Assembly (NCBI GenBank): GCA_964401615.1
Contig: CAYNZF010000028.1
Location: 1 to 23,623, forward strand
Origin: JAXGQD01 sp964401615
GTDB lineage: Bacteria; Bacillota; Clostridia; Saccharofermentanales; Fastidiosipilaceae
Length of the DNA stretch: 23,623 nt
Reading direction: 5' to 3'
The notes below the pieces were generated by a model, which searched no databases, was not told where the DNA came from, and saw only the letters and a program-made list of their open reading frames with translations. The position numbers were made by a program, and so were the translations under genes. Of this stretch, positions 1 to 8,232 are shown one piece after another (position 1 is the stretch's first letter; every line of letters starts with the position of its first letter).

Positions 1-1995
1 TTGAATCTTATAGATGCCGAGCGGTAAATCGTCGATTGCGAATTGTCCGTTTGCGTCTGTGGTGTATACTCCGACGGTTTCTCCGGGCTGTTTTTGACCC
101 GTGACGCCCGTGCGAACGAGGGCTTCCACGGTGACGGTGAACTCTGCGCCCACAAGAGACGCTTCACCCACCGCGGTGCTGCCGTTCACCAGATCCTGCT
201 TCTGGAATTTTAGTCCGAACAGTTGCTGGGTATTCGTGTAGTTCCTTGTTTCCGTCTCCCCTTCCACATCAATGTTCGCAGTTTCACCGGCGCCATTGAG
301 GATGTAAGAGGCGGCACCCTTCACTTCTTTGACGTTGTAGATGCCGTAGGGCAAAAGCGCGGTCCTGGCTTGACCCAGCGCATCAGTCGTGAGCGTGGAC
401 ACCACGACTCCAGCCGCGTTGCTCACTTCATAGACAACACCCTCAAGTGCTTGGCCTGTCTTGGTATCGGTTTTGCTGAGGGCGATGTCGCCTTCAATGA
501 TTTTGTTTGTCGCGGTATAGCTGTAGGTTTGGAGGTTTTCCGCGAGAAATAGCTCTGTTGCATTAGCGGGGTCTAGAACGTAGCCCACAGGGGCCTGGGT
601 CTCTTTGACCGTATAAATGCCGTAATCCAGAAGACCCGTTGTCGCGGTGCCGTCCGCCGCTGTGGTGAGCGTTGCGACCACTGCACCTCTTGCTTTACTG
701 GTCACGGTGAAGACTGCGCCTGCCAGGTTCGCGTTGGTACTGCGGTCTTTTTTCGTAACCTGGATACGTCCCTGAACCAGGGTATTGGTCAGCGAGGCGG
801 TGGCCGTTTGGCCGGACACTACTATGACGCTGACGGGTGCGGGCTGATTCGTACCTGCAGGCCGTGCGGTTTCTAAGATGCTGTAAGCGCCGGGTTCAAT
901 GGCCTTCAGGCTGAGCTTACCGTTCGCATCGAGTGCCAGGCTGCTGAGCGTACCGCTTGAGTTTTTGCTGTACACGCCGGCGGACTCTTGGGAAAATTTC
1001 ACCGCTGCCCCGCTCGCATCACGCAACTCAAAGCGTGCGTCGGTGAACGGAACGCCCGTCGGGTTGGTTTTCGTGAAGGCAATTTCGCCTGCTGCCAATT
1101 CAATATTCAAACGTAACGAGGAAGGGTCTTGTACTGTAAGCGTTCCCAATACCGTGTCTTGAGATTCAACTGAGTTATATGACACGATTGAAAGCGGATC
1201 AGTGCCCGGGGAAATCATGCTCAGTGTCGAGGTCGCCACAGGATTGAGCAATCTGATTTTCACTTGATCATTTTCCAGCAGCGTCAATGCAAATGCTTGG
1301 TCCAAAACTCTTTTTTCAACACCCATCTGATAATCATTATTGAGCATCAAAGCAGTGATGACATGATTGCTGTCGCTCAAAATTTTTGTTTCACCTACAC
1401 TAAGACTGATAGTTTGACCATCGAAGCTGGGTGTTGTGTGCTTCAAATCCTTGGCATAGTTCACAAGCGCTGCTATATCCGCCTCGTTGACGCCAATGGC
1501 TGTTACGTCATTTTCAGGTGAAATGATATCCCAGACGGCCACTTGCGTTATCGCATAGTTCAGGTCCGTTTTGGGCTGCGTGACCCAGCCTTGGCGGATT
1601 GCCCGAGCAGCAGCATTTGCTTTGCTTTGGGCAAGAGTCCTGCTGTCTCCGTAGTTGTTCATGATTGAGCTGACTAATGTTCCCTTGTAATGGTTGAAAT
1701 CGCCGTACATGCCCTGGTGAATCTCCACGCAAAATGCAATTTCACCGGGGCCACCTGCTGTGTCACTCAGGATCCACTGACGCATATTGTAAGGTTCAGT
1801 ATGTCCGTTGCCGAGATAAGCGATGCTAATGGCTCTGGAGTTCCAATCCGGATTGTCACTCAACGAAAAAACCAGACTTTTCGTTCCAATTAGAATAATT
1901 AGCAGCACCAGGACAAGACTGATAAGTTTTCCTTTGCCGCTGTTATTTGTATGTTTCAATTTTTTTCTCCTCATCTGTATACACTGTAGGGTCAT
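1..1995 (-). CDS. Cell-surface adhesin with thioester domain and SpaA/CnaB repeats (3' end beyond window)
   Basis: The reading frame is open from the left edge to an ATG at 1995, giving 665 codons without a stop; the C-terminus, where a sortase signal would be expected, is outside. A basic N-terminus and hydrophobic stretch (about residues 30-44) form a signal peptide. Counting from 1995, Cys89 lies in AFCVEI and Gln151 in ITQVAVW. This is the Cys plus TQxA-Gln pair of thioester domains (PF08341/TQXA), which bind host surfaces covalently. From about residue 300 come three full SpaA/CnaB-like domains (roughly 300-405, 405-495, 497-590) and part of a fourth. Each complete one shows an early Lys (FTKTN, VTKKD, LSKTD), a mid Glu (LET, VKET, VKEV) and a terminal Asn (LTNT, ATNK, YTNT), as needed for an internal isopeptide bond. 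Start is ambiguous: ATG 1995 (GAGG, 9 nt upstream), ATG 1974, or TTG 1959 preceded by AGGAG. Confidence 0.85.
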   Translation of the reverse strand, partial: MTLQCIQMRRKKLKHTNNSGKGKLISLVLVLLIILIGTKSLVFSLSDNPDWNSRAISIAYLGNGHTEPYNMRQWILSDTAGGPGEIAFCVEIHQGMYGDFNHYKGTLVSSIMNNYGDSRTLAQSKANAAARAIRQGWVTQPKTDLNYAITQVAVWDIISPENDVTAIGVNEADIAALVNYAKDLKHTTPSFDGQTISLSVGETKILSDSNHVITALMLNNDYQMGVEKRVLDQAFALTLLENDQVKIRLLNPVATSTLSMISPGTDPLSIVSYNSVESQDTVLGTLTVQDPSSLRLNIELAAGEIAFTKTNPTGVPFTDARFELRDASGAAVKFSQESAGVYSKNSSGTLSSLALDANGKLSLKAIEPGAYSILETARPAGTNQPAPVSVIVVSGQTATASLTNTLVQGRIQVTKKDRSTNANLAGAVFTVTSKARGAVVATLTTAADGTATTGLLDYGIYTVKETQAPVGYVLDPANATELFLAENLQTYSYTATNKIIEGDIALSKTDTKTGQALEGVVYEVSNAAGVVVSTLTTDALGQARTALLPYGIYNVKEVKGAASYILNGAGETANIDVEGETETRNYTNTQQLFGLKFQKQDLVNGSTAVGEASLVGAEFTVTVEALVRTGVTGQKQPGETVGVYTTDANGQFAIDDLPLGIYKIQ

Positions 1996-2021
1996 ATTTT
2001 CATTCCTCAGTACTCTTCAAT

Positions 2022-2945
2022 CTATCTGCTCCACCACATAACAAAGCAGCGACTCAATCCGTCATTGCTCAGATCTCCTTCGAAGCCATAATTCCTCCAG
2101 CCTAGGTCGATCATTTTTTCTAGGTCACTATTCACATAGTCCGTAATTTCTTCGATACTGAAAAAGCTCCTGTAAACATCAAGTGTTTCTGCGGACGAAT
2201 ACTTATCCAGCTGCAGCCAGCCATGCATATCTGCTTCGATCAGGCTGATGGCCATCTTGGCCGGATAGTTCTCGTTGAACAGGTTCACGCTTGTTTCGTT
2301 TGTTTCTTTAATCGTCTCAGAAATGGGCAAAGGAAAGCTCGGGCTGCTTACTTCGGTTGTGGCAGCTGTGACTGAGGTAGAGGTGGATTCGGTCGTGGGA
2401 GCAGTTACAGCCAGCGATGTGTTGTTTGTCGATGAAGTAAGTGAACTTGCTTCTGTCTTTGTTGAAAAAATCGTTTCAGGGGCAAGGGATGCCGCAGGTA
2501 AGCTTGTTGGAATTGTTTCAGATGTGTGGGCAAGAGAATATGTCGATGGAGGCGCAGAAGCCGTTGTACTGCGCGTGGTGGGTGAGGTTTGAGCGGCCCG
2601 GGCTTCGTGAGAAATCTTGTTTGTCATTGATCCCCTTGTTTCTGTCCTTTGTGATGAGGATCTGCTTGACTCGATATGCTCGGGGGTCAGCGCAATCGAT
2701 GCAGGGCTATCAATGTGAATATTGTGTTTTGATGAAGTGCTGGGAATATCGTCTGTGTTTCTGATTACTTCGGGCGCTTGTTTCGACAGCGGCTCTGTCA
2801 CTGCACTGCTCGCTTCAATGGACACAAGCCGAGTTGTCTGAGTACTCGTTTCCACTGCTCTTGCTTCTGAACATGAAGCAGCCGTTGATAAAAGCAGTAA
2901 ATTTGTTACAACAAGGGTTAAACTTAAATGCATGATCTTTTCCAT
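2022..2945 (-). CDS. Secreted Ser/Thr-rich protein of unknown function, upstream of the adhesin
   Basis: I do not recognise this 307-aa protein. It begins with a hydrophobic signal peptide (about residues 5-24, ending STAASC). The Cys lacks the Leu at -3 of a proper lipobox, so lipidation is doubtful. Residues about 26-215 are low-complexity Ser/Thr/Ala/Glu sequence resembling a mucin-like stalk. The last 87 residues (221-307) look folded, with many charged and aromatic residues, and finish with WW close to the stop. No LPxTG motif or C-terminal membrane anchor is present. The start is ATG 2945, with AGGAG 8 nt upstream. The adhesin gene follows after a 26-bp gap, so the two are probably co-transcribed and may act together at the cell surface. 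That functional link is inference. Confidence 0.75.
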   Translation of the reverse strand: MEKIMHLSLTLVVTNLLLLSTAASCSEARAVETSTQTTRLVSIEASSAVTEPLSKQAPEVIRNTDDIPSTSSKHNIHIDSPASIALTPEHIESSRSSSQRTETRGSMTNKISHEARAAQTSPTTRSTTASAPPSTYSLAHTSETIPTSLPAASLAPETIFSTKTEASSLTSSTNNTSLAVTAPTTESTSTSVTAATTEVSSPSFPLPISETIKETNETSVNLFNENYPAKMAISLIEADMHGWLQLDKYSSAETLDVYRSFFSIEEITDYVNSDLEKMIDLGWRNYGFEGDLSNDGLSRCFVMWWSR

Positions 2946-3003
2946 TTTTACTTCTCCTGCGCTTATTCATTGTTATGATGTCTTTTCAAATTCGGCAGGC
3001 AAA

Positions 3004-3032
3004 AATATTGCTTTAAGCTGCTGAATCGTCAA
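3004..3032 (-). promoter_or_regulatory. Candidate sigma-A promoter for the secreted protein/adhesin pair
   Basis: On the minus strand TTGACG (3027-3032) is followed by a 17-bp spacer and AATATT (3004-3009). The -35 box is near consensus and the -10 box matches 4 of 6. It lies 59 bp upstream of the ATG at 2945. The rest of the 2946-3122 interval shows no gene. Confidence 0.45.
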
Positions 3033-3122
3033 AGTTTCCTTAACATCACAAAAATGCCTTACACAGGAAATTTATGGCGGACTTTGAGTTCGCGAATTGT
3101 CGCAAACTTTTGCAAAAATTCG

Positions 3123-3147
3123 TAAAAAAAAAGCGGCCGAAGCCGCT
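3123..3147 (-). terminator. Rho-independent terminator after the ectB-like gene
   Basis: On the minus strand a GC-rich stem AGCGGC, tetraloop TTCG, GCCGCT (3132-3147) is followed by a run of about nine T (3124-3132 as A on the plus strand). It sits 29 bp after the stop codon at 3177 and separates the metabolic block from the surface-protein pair. Confidence 0.9.
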
Positions 3148-3176
3148 CAAAAAGTATGTTATATGATAATAAGGAC

Positions 3177-4430
3177 TTAACCGAGTACCGCCTGGATCGC
3201 GTCTTTGATGATGCTCATCCCTTTCTCGAGTTCTTCGACCGTACTTGTCAAAGGGGGTAAAATTTTCAGGACACAGTCTTCCTTGCCGCAACGTTCGATG
3301 ATCAAGCCGCGCGTAAAGCATTGTTTGGAGACTTGTCCGCAGACCTCGCCTCCACCGCAATGATCAAAATCTATACCATGAATGAGGCCTTTACCGCGTA
3401 TTTGGAGCGAAGGCTCAATCTCTTTGATATGGGCATCGAAATAATCGTTAATGGCTTTTTCTTTTTCCGGGATTGAATCCAGAAGCTTGCTTTCTTTCAG
3501 ATAATCGAGCGCTGCAGTTGCACCAATAATGGCCGGTTGATAGCCTCTGAAAGTACTGGTGTGCTCACCTGCCTTCCAGATATCCAGCTCGCGTTTCATG
3601 AGCAGCAAAGACATGGGCATTCCATAACCACTGATTGACTTGGAAACCGTCACCATGTCCGGGACAATACCGGCATCCTGGAACGAGAAAAACGTTCCAA
3701 CACGTCCACAGCCGACTTGAATGTCGTCGACAATCAGGAGTATATCGTGCTTGTCGCAGATCTCACGCAGGCGCACCAGCCATTCCTTGGAGGCGATCAC
3801 AATGCCGCCTTCCGCCTGGATGGTTTCCACAATAACTGCCGCAGGTTTTTCGATTCCTGAATGGTCGTTGTCGAGTACATATTCCATGTAATCCAAACTG
3901 TTAAAGTCTGCAGAAAAGCCATCGAATGGGGGCAGAAATACCGCGTTGTCCAGTGTGATCCCCGCAGCGTCTCTGGAACTGCGGTTGCTGGTCAGGGCAA
4001 GCGCTCCGGTGGTCATGCCATGGTACGCACCCATGAAACTAAAAATCGTACTGCGATTTTTAACTTTTCTGGCTAGTTTCAAAGCTGACTCGACCGCATT
4101 TGTTCCGGTCGGTCCACAAAACATCACCTTATAATCAAGGCCTTGAGGATCAAGAATTTCTTCCCGTAACTTTTCCAGAAATGCGCCCTTGGCTGTGGTC
4201 GACATGTCCAGTGAATGGGTGATGTTGTCTTCCAGCATGTATTCCATGACACGCGCCTTGATGTAATCATTATTGTGTCCATAGCTCAGAGCCCCTGCTC
4301 CGGCGAAAAAATCCAAATACGCTTTTCCTTCTTCATCATACATGTATGAACCTTTGGCACGTGAAAATACAGTAGGAAAATTACGTGCATAGCATCTCAC
4401 TTCAGATTCCATTTGTTCGAATATTGACAT
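3177..4430 (-). CDS. ectB: EctB-like diaminobutyrate--2-oxoglutarate aminotransferase (class III, PLP)
   Basis: Class III PLP aminotransferase of 417 aa. EctB enzymes interconvert L-aspartate semialdehyde plus glutamate and L-2,4-diaminobutyrate plus 2-oxoglutarate, the first committed ectoine step. The whole protein reads like EctB: FEQMESEVRCYARNFP at the N-terminus, AGAGALSYGHNN, the GPTGTNAVE phosphate-binding loop (106-114), VETIQAEGG, VDDIQVGCGRVGTFFSF, and SKSISGYG with the PLP lysine at about K264, then GEHTSTFRG. The start was set at ATG 4430 because EctB proteins begin just before this ESEVR block. A TTG 24 bp upstream has no ribosome site, and the nearest purine-rich site (AAAGGA) is about 15 nt from the ATG, longer than ideal. 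No ectA or ectC lies nearby, so the product may not be ectoine. Another omega-amino-acid substrate remains possible. Confidence 0.85.
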   Translation of the reverse strand: MSIFEQMESEVRCYARNFPTVFSRAKGSYMYDEEGKAYLDFFAGAGALSYGHNNDYIKARVMEYMLEDNITHSLDMSTTAKGAFLEKLREEILDPQGLDYKVMFCGPTGTNAVESALKLARKVKNRSTIFSFMGAYHGMTTGALALTSNRSSRDAAGITLDNAVFLPPFDGFSADFNSLDYMEYVLDNDHSGIEKPAAVIVETIQAEGGIVIASKEWLVRLREICDKHDILLIVDDIQVGCGRVGTFFSFQDAGIVPDMVTVSKSISGYGMPMSLLLMKRELDIWKAGEHTSTFRGYQPAIIGATAALDYLKESKLLDSIPEKEKAINDYFDAHIKEIEPSLQIRGKGLIHGIDFDHCGGGEVCGQVSKQCFTRGLIIERCGKEDCVLKILPPLTSTVEELEKGMSIIKDAIQAVLG

Positions 4431-4480
4431 TTGATAGAAAACCGGTCCTTTCAATGATAACTTACGTTAATAATCAGGTG

Positions 4481-4489
4481 ATTATAGCA
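4481..4489 (-). promoter_or_regulatory. Extended -10 promoter for the ectB-like gene
   Basis: The minus strand reads TGCTATAAT, a perfect -10 box with the TGn extension, about 50 bp upstream of the chosen ATG (4430). No good -35 box is seen 17 bp further up, as is common with extended -10 promoters. It would uncouple this gene from zwf, although no terminator separates them. Confidence 0.55.
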
Positions 4490-4525
4490 CAAAACTACTC
4501 GATTCGATTTGAACTAATCTAATGT

Positions 4526-5977
4526 TTATGAGGTTTTTATAAAATTACTGTCTTCAACATTCCACTTTACTCCATAGGCTGAAATCAAATTGTCCGCTTC
4601 AAGCGGCCCTTCACTGCCCGGTTCATAAAGCGCCAAGGGCTGCCCCGCCTCATTCCAGAGTTCCATGAGCCTGTCGATCCACTTCCAGCTGAACTCAATT
4701 TGAGGCCACTGCGAAAAAAGGTAACGCTGTCCATCACTGGCCGCTCTGATGAGGCGCTCGTATGCTTCAGGAGTGTTCTCGTGAGCCCGCACAAGACAAC
4801 TTTGGCAAAAGTCCATATGGACTTGTTCAACGTTCGTAGTCAAGCCGGGTTCTTTGATATTGAAACTCAATTTGACCCCTTCATCCGGCTGGATTTGAAT
4901 AACAAGTTGATTGGCCAGCGTGAGCCCGGAGCTTGGCTTGAAATGAATGACGACTTGCGTGCCGCGGCGGGATAGTCTTTTTCCTGTCCGGACTAAGAAA
5001 GGTACACCCGCCCAACGAGGGTTGTCGATTTGTACAACCATCGCCGCGTAAGTGTCGGTGTTAGAATCAGGGGCGACTTTGGGTTCAGCAGTATATCCAC
5101 GGTACTGAGCCATCACCAGAATCCGGCTCAGATCTTGCGCTTCAGGCGGGCGCAGGGCCTGCAGTAGATTCTGCTGTGCCACCGTTACCGCGAAAGGGCT
5201 GTCCGCTTCAGGTTCTTCCATCGCAATGATGGACAGAATCTGAAATAGGTGGTTTTGAACCATGTCACGCGTCGCCCCGACCTGATCATAATATTGGCCG
5301 CGCGTTTCCACGCCTACCGTTTCAAGGGCTGAAATTTCCACGCTGTGAATGAACTGGCGATTCCAGCATGAACGAAAAATCATGTTTTCGAAACGAAGCG
5401 TGCTGATGTTTTGAATCATTTCTTTGCCAAGATAATGATCGATGTGATAAATGTGGTCCTCCTGAAAGACTTGTGCAATTTCCTTATGCAGCGCTTTCGC
5501 CTGTTCCAGATTTTCACCGAAAGGTTTTTCGATAATGACTTTGACATCCTCCTCAGCTGACCACTGATGGAGCTGCAGTCCTTTGGAAATGGGTGAAAAC
5601 ATGGTCGGAGCTACCGCATAATAGAACATTTTTTTAGCTGATGCGTAGTGCTCGGACAAATAGTCGAAAAGCTTTTGATATTCCGATGTATCTGAAATGT
5701 CCATTTGCAAGTAATCGACCGTTTCTGTGAACCTGGCGAATTTTTCATCATCGATTCTCAGGCGCGCGAACGCCTTGACCCAGGGTTTGATTTCGCTGTA
5801 ATAATCTTCCGCGGTCCATGCACGGCGGCCCAGGCTCAATACCGTAAGCGGCTCAGTGGTGTTGTTTTGCGTGAATAAATTGTAGGCGGCGGGCAAAAGC
5901 TTGCGATTGGCCAAATCACCTGTACCCCCGAAAATGATCAGCAGCAATTTGGCTGCTTGCTTGGCTTCTTTCTTCAT
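4526..5977 (-). CDS. zwf: Glucose-6-phosphate 1-dehydrogenase
   Basis: Cytosolic enzyme oxidising glucose 6-phosphate to 6-phosphogluconolactone with NADP+, the entry to the oxidative pentose phosphate pathway. The 483-aa length is normal for the family. The nucleotide-binding motif GGTGDLA is at residues 17-23, EKPFG at 150-154, and the active-site signature DHYLGKE at 180-186, with the substrate-binding His and Lys present. The start was set at ATG 5977, with AGGA 9 nt upstream; a longer frame to 6010 would overlap gnd and lacks a ribosome site. It lies 23 bp downstream of gnd in the same direction, so the two pathway dehydrogenases are almost certainly co-transcribed. The hydrolase between them (6-phosphogluconolactonase) is not in the window. 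Confidence 0.97.
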   Translation of the reverse strand: MKKEAKQAAKLLLIIFGGTGDLANRKLLPAAYNLFTQNNTTEPLTVLSLGRRAWTAEDYYSEIKPWVKAFARLRIDDEKFARFTETVDYLQMDISDTSEYQKLFDYLSEHYASAKKMFYYAVAPTMFSPISKGLQLHQWSAEEDVKVIIEKPFGENLEQAKALHKEIAQVFQEDHIYHIDHYLGKEMIQNISTLRFENMIFRSCWNRQFIHSVEISALETVGVETRGQYYDQVGATRDMVQNHLFQILSIIAMEEPEADSPFAVTVAQQNLLQALRPPEAQDLSRILVMAQYRGYTAEPKVAPDSNTDTYAAMVVQIDNPRWAGVPFLVRTGKRLSRRGTQVVIHFKPSSGLTLANQLVIQIQPDEGVKLSFNIKEPGLTTNVEQVHMDFCQSCLVRAHENTPEAYERLIRAASDGQRYLFSQWPQIEFSWKWIDRLMELWNEAGQPLALYEPGSEGPLEADNLISAYGVKWNVEDSNFIKTS

Positions 5978-6000
5978 TGGTGATTCCTTTGCATCTGTTT

Positions 6001-7401
6001 TTATTCCCATTGATGGTGAAAATGACCTTCTTTGTCTGTACGTTCAAAAGTATGTGCTCCAAAAAAGTCGCGTTGGGCCTGGATGAGATTCGCACTGCCA
6101 AGCGCGTTGCGGTAACTGTCAAAGTATTCCAAAGCGGCATTCAATGCCGGAGTGGGCAGACCTCTGTCCGCGCTTAAAATGACCATGCTGCGCAAGGCAG
6201 GTATGCTTTCATTCAATATCGCCGCGAAATATGGATCCAGCATCAAATTTTTTAAATCAGCGTTGACGCGGAAGGCTTGCATCATGGGTTCCAGCAGTGT
6301 CGAACGGATGATGCAGCCGGCTCTGAAATTGGCGGCTATAACATCGTACTTAAGGTTCCAGGCGTACTTGTCATTGGCTGCGCGGTATAGGCTGAAACCT
6401 TGTGCGTATGCGATGATCTTAGCGGCCAGGAGGGCTGCTTCAGCTTTTTCAGCCAGCTTCTCATCAACACGGATGCTTGCTTGCGGTGCATCGAAAATTC
6501 TTTCCGCTTCAACTCTTTCATCTTTCAACATGCTCATGACCCTGGCGTTCAAACCCGCCGCCAAAACTGACGCGTCAACACCGAGGTCAACAGCTTCCAA
6601 ATTGGTCCATTTCCCGGTACCCTTCTGATGAGCGACATCAAATATCAAGTCAAGCAAGTGCAGTCCCGTTTCCGGGTCTTTCTCCGCGAATATTTTCGCA
6701 GTAATTTCAATAAGGTAACTTGACAAGCGCTGAGTGTTCCAGGCAGAAAACAGTTCAGCCAGGGCTTCGTTGTCCAGCCCCCCCACCCGCTTCAAAATCA
6801 GATATATTTCACTGATGAGCTGCATGTCCGCGTATTCGATCCCGTTGTGAACCATTTTGACATAGTGACCTGCACCACCAATTCCGAGCCAGGCCGAACA
6901 TGGCGTCCCGTCCTCAGCTTTCGCTGCAATTGACTCCAAATAAGGACGCAGTTCATCGTAAGCCTCGTAAGCGCAGCCGGGCATCAAAGCAGGGCCGAAA
7001 CGCGCACCGGTCTCGCCACCGGAAACACCTAAGCCGACGAAGCGGAGCCCTTTCTCTTCCAGCTCTCTAAAACGCCTCTCGGAGTCTTTGAAATAGCTGT
7101 TTCCTCCATCAATGACGATATCGTTTGCTTCTAATAGCGGCAAAAGTTGGTCAATCACGGCATCAACCGCCGAACCCGCTTTAACCATCAGGATGACTTT
7201 TCGTGGCGTTTTAAGCGATTGGACAAAATCAGGCAAATCACGATTGAACACCAGGTTTTTACCCGGATTTTCCGCGATTACTGCCTCAGTCAGCGCGGTG
7301 CTGCGATTGTAAACAGAGACCACAAAACCTCTTGATTCAAGATTTAAAGCTAAATTGCTGCCCATGACGGCCATACCGATGACACCGATGTCTGAATTCA
7401 T
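6001..7401 (-). CDS. gnd: 6-phosphogluconate dehydrogenase, decarboxylating
   Basis: Cytosolic enzyme converting 6-phosphogluconate to ribulose 5-phosphate and CO2 with reduction of NADP+. The protein is 466 aa, typical for the long dimeric form. It has the Rossmann motif GVIGMAVMGSNLA (6-18), then YNRS after the second strand, an arrangement expected for NADP. The substrate-binding segment GVSGGETGARFGPALMPG starts at 125. Catalytic Lys182 is in YVKMVHNGIEY, with HNGIEY at 185-190. The usual PGG after this segment reads PGC (141-143). Start ATG 7401 has AGAGG 7 nt upstream. The ABC-transporter ATPase gene ends 70 bp upstream, and a hairpin lies in that gap. Confidence 0.97.
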   Translation of the reverse strand: MNSDIGVIGMAVMGSNLALNLESRGFVVSVYNRSTALTEAVIAENPGKNLVFNRDLPDFVQSLKTPRKVILMVKAGSAVDAVIDQLLPLLEANDIVIDGGNSYFKDSERRFRELEEKGLRFVGLGVSGGETGARFGPALMPGCAYEAYDELRPYLESIAAKAEDGTPCSAWLGIGGAGHYVKMVHNGIEYADMQLISEIYLILKRVGGLDNEALAELFSAWNTQRLSSYLIEITAKIFAEKDPETGLHLLDLIFDVAHQKGTGKWTNLEAVDLGVDASVLAAGLNARVMSMLKDERVEAERIFDAPQASIRVDEKLAEKAEAALLAAKIIAYAQGFSLYRAANDKYAWNLKYDVIAANFRAGCIIRSTLLEPMMQAFRVNADLKNLMLDPYFAAILNESIPALRSMVILSADRGLPTPALNAALEYFDSYRNALGSANLIQAQRDFFGAHTFERTDKEGHFHHQWE

Positions 7402-7419
7402 AAACGACCTCTCTTTTTT

Positions 7420-7441
7420 TGAGCCTCAACGGGTAGGCTCA
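7420..7441. repeat. Inverted repeat (hairpin) in the gnd leader
   Basis: TGAGCCT, 8-nt loop, AGGCTCA: a perfect 7-bp stem between the ABC ATPase stop and the gnd start. In the minus-strand transcript it is followed by a run of A, not U, so it is not a standard terminator for the upstream operon. In the plus direction the T-run precedes the stem. It could protect an mRNA end or be structural in the gnd leader; function unknown. Confidence 0.5.
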
Positions 7442-7471
7442 TTTATGCTGATATATTTCGACTCAACCATT

Positions 7472-8227
7472 TTAGCTGATTTGCAGTTGTTGGTAGCGGA
7501 TATTTTTCTTAAGCAGCTGCCTGACAAACTCAGTTTTCGGATTCTTTAAAATATTGTCCGGAGTATCGAATTGTTCGATTTCGCCCTTATCCATGACCAG
7601 TACTTTGGTCCCCAGACTCAAATCTTCGTCGATATCATGGGTCACGAACAGCACGGTGATGTGCGTTTGCTGATGGATTCTGCGTAGTTCGTCCTGTAAT
7701 TGCTCACGTGTTATTTCATCAACGGCCCCGAAAGGTTCATCCATCAAGAGGATAGCGGGTGAGGCCGCCAGGCATCTCGCTATACCTACGCGCTGCTGCT
7801 GGCCACCGGAAAGCTCATCAGGGTAGCGGCTGAGCAAGGCACTCTCCAGACCAACGATGTCCATCCACTTGGCCAGGGCCCGCTTGGTCTTCTCGGGATT
7901 TTTCTTATTGAGCAGGTTCGGCACATAGGTAATGTTTTGTTCAACGTTCAGGTGGGGAAAAAGAATCGCGCCCTGGATGGAGTAACCAATATTGCGTCGC
8001 AGCTTGATTTGGTCCTCCGTGCGGATATCTCTTCCTTCAACATACACCACCCCATGGTCGGGGCTGATCAGCCCGTTCACCATTTTCAGGATGGTGGTTT
8101 TGCCACAACCTGAGCGGCCGATGATGGTCACAAATTCACCGTTTTCAATTTCCAGATTGAAATTATTTACAACGGCATTCGTGTCGTAGATTTTCGTAAT
8201 ATTTTCAAATCGTATTACTGTACTCAT
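7472..8227 (-). CDS. Glycine betaine/carnitine/choline-type ABC transporter ATP-binding protein
   Basis: ATPase of an OpuC/ProV-type osmoprotectant importer, 251 aa. Walker A GRSGCGKT is at 37-44, the signature LSGGQQQR at 139-146, and Walker B ILLMDEP at 159-165, followed by FGAVDEITREQL, which is typical of the QAT/OpuCA subgroup. It stops soon after the ATPase core, so the C-terminal tandem CBS domains that sense ionic strength in many OpuCA/OpuA ATPases are absent. The start was set at ATG 8227 with AAGG 8 nt upstream; a GTG at 8236 overlaps that ribosome site. It begins 5 bp after the permease stop, so the two are translationally coupled. Confidence 0.92.
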   Translation of the reverse strand: MSTVIRFENITKIYDTNAVVNNFNLEIENGEFVTIIGRSGCGKTTILKMVNGLISPDHGVVYVEGRDIRTEDQIKLRRNIGYSIQGAILFPHLNVEQNITYVPNLLNKKNPEKTKRALAKWMDIVGLESALLSRYPDELSGGQQQRVGIARCLAASPAILLMDEPFGAVDEITREQLQDELRRIHQQTHITVLFVTHDIDEDLSLGTKVLVMDKGEIEQFDTPDNILKNPKTEFVRQLLKKNIRYQQLQIS

Positions 8228-8232
8228 GCGTT

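Noticed and set aside
223..1893. Several plus-strand open frames over the adhesin gene
   Set aside because: They lie antisense to a continuous minus-strand frame with a clear signal peptide, thioester motifs and SpaA domains, and lack ribosome sites or recognisable motifs.
2275..2764. Plus-strand open frames over the Ser/Thr-rich gene
   Set aside because: Biased Ser/Thr codons on the minus strand create long antisense frames; neither has a ribosome site or domain.
3046..3360. Minus-strand 104-aa frame overlapping the end of ectB
   Set aside because: It runs through the terminator hairpin and overlaps the conserved C-terminus of ectB in another frame.
4455..4525. Search for a terminator between zwf and ectB
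   Set aside because: Only short AT-rich direct repeats (ATTAG, AATCGA) are present; no stable hairpin with a T-run.
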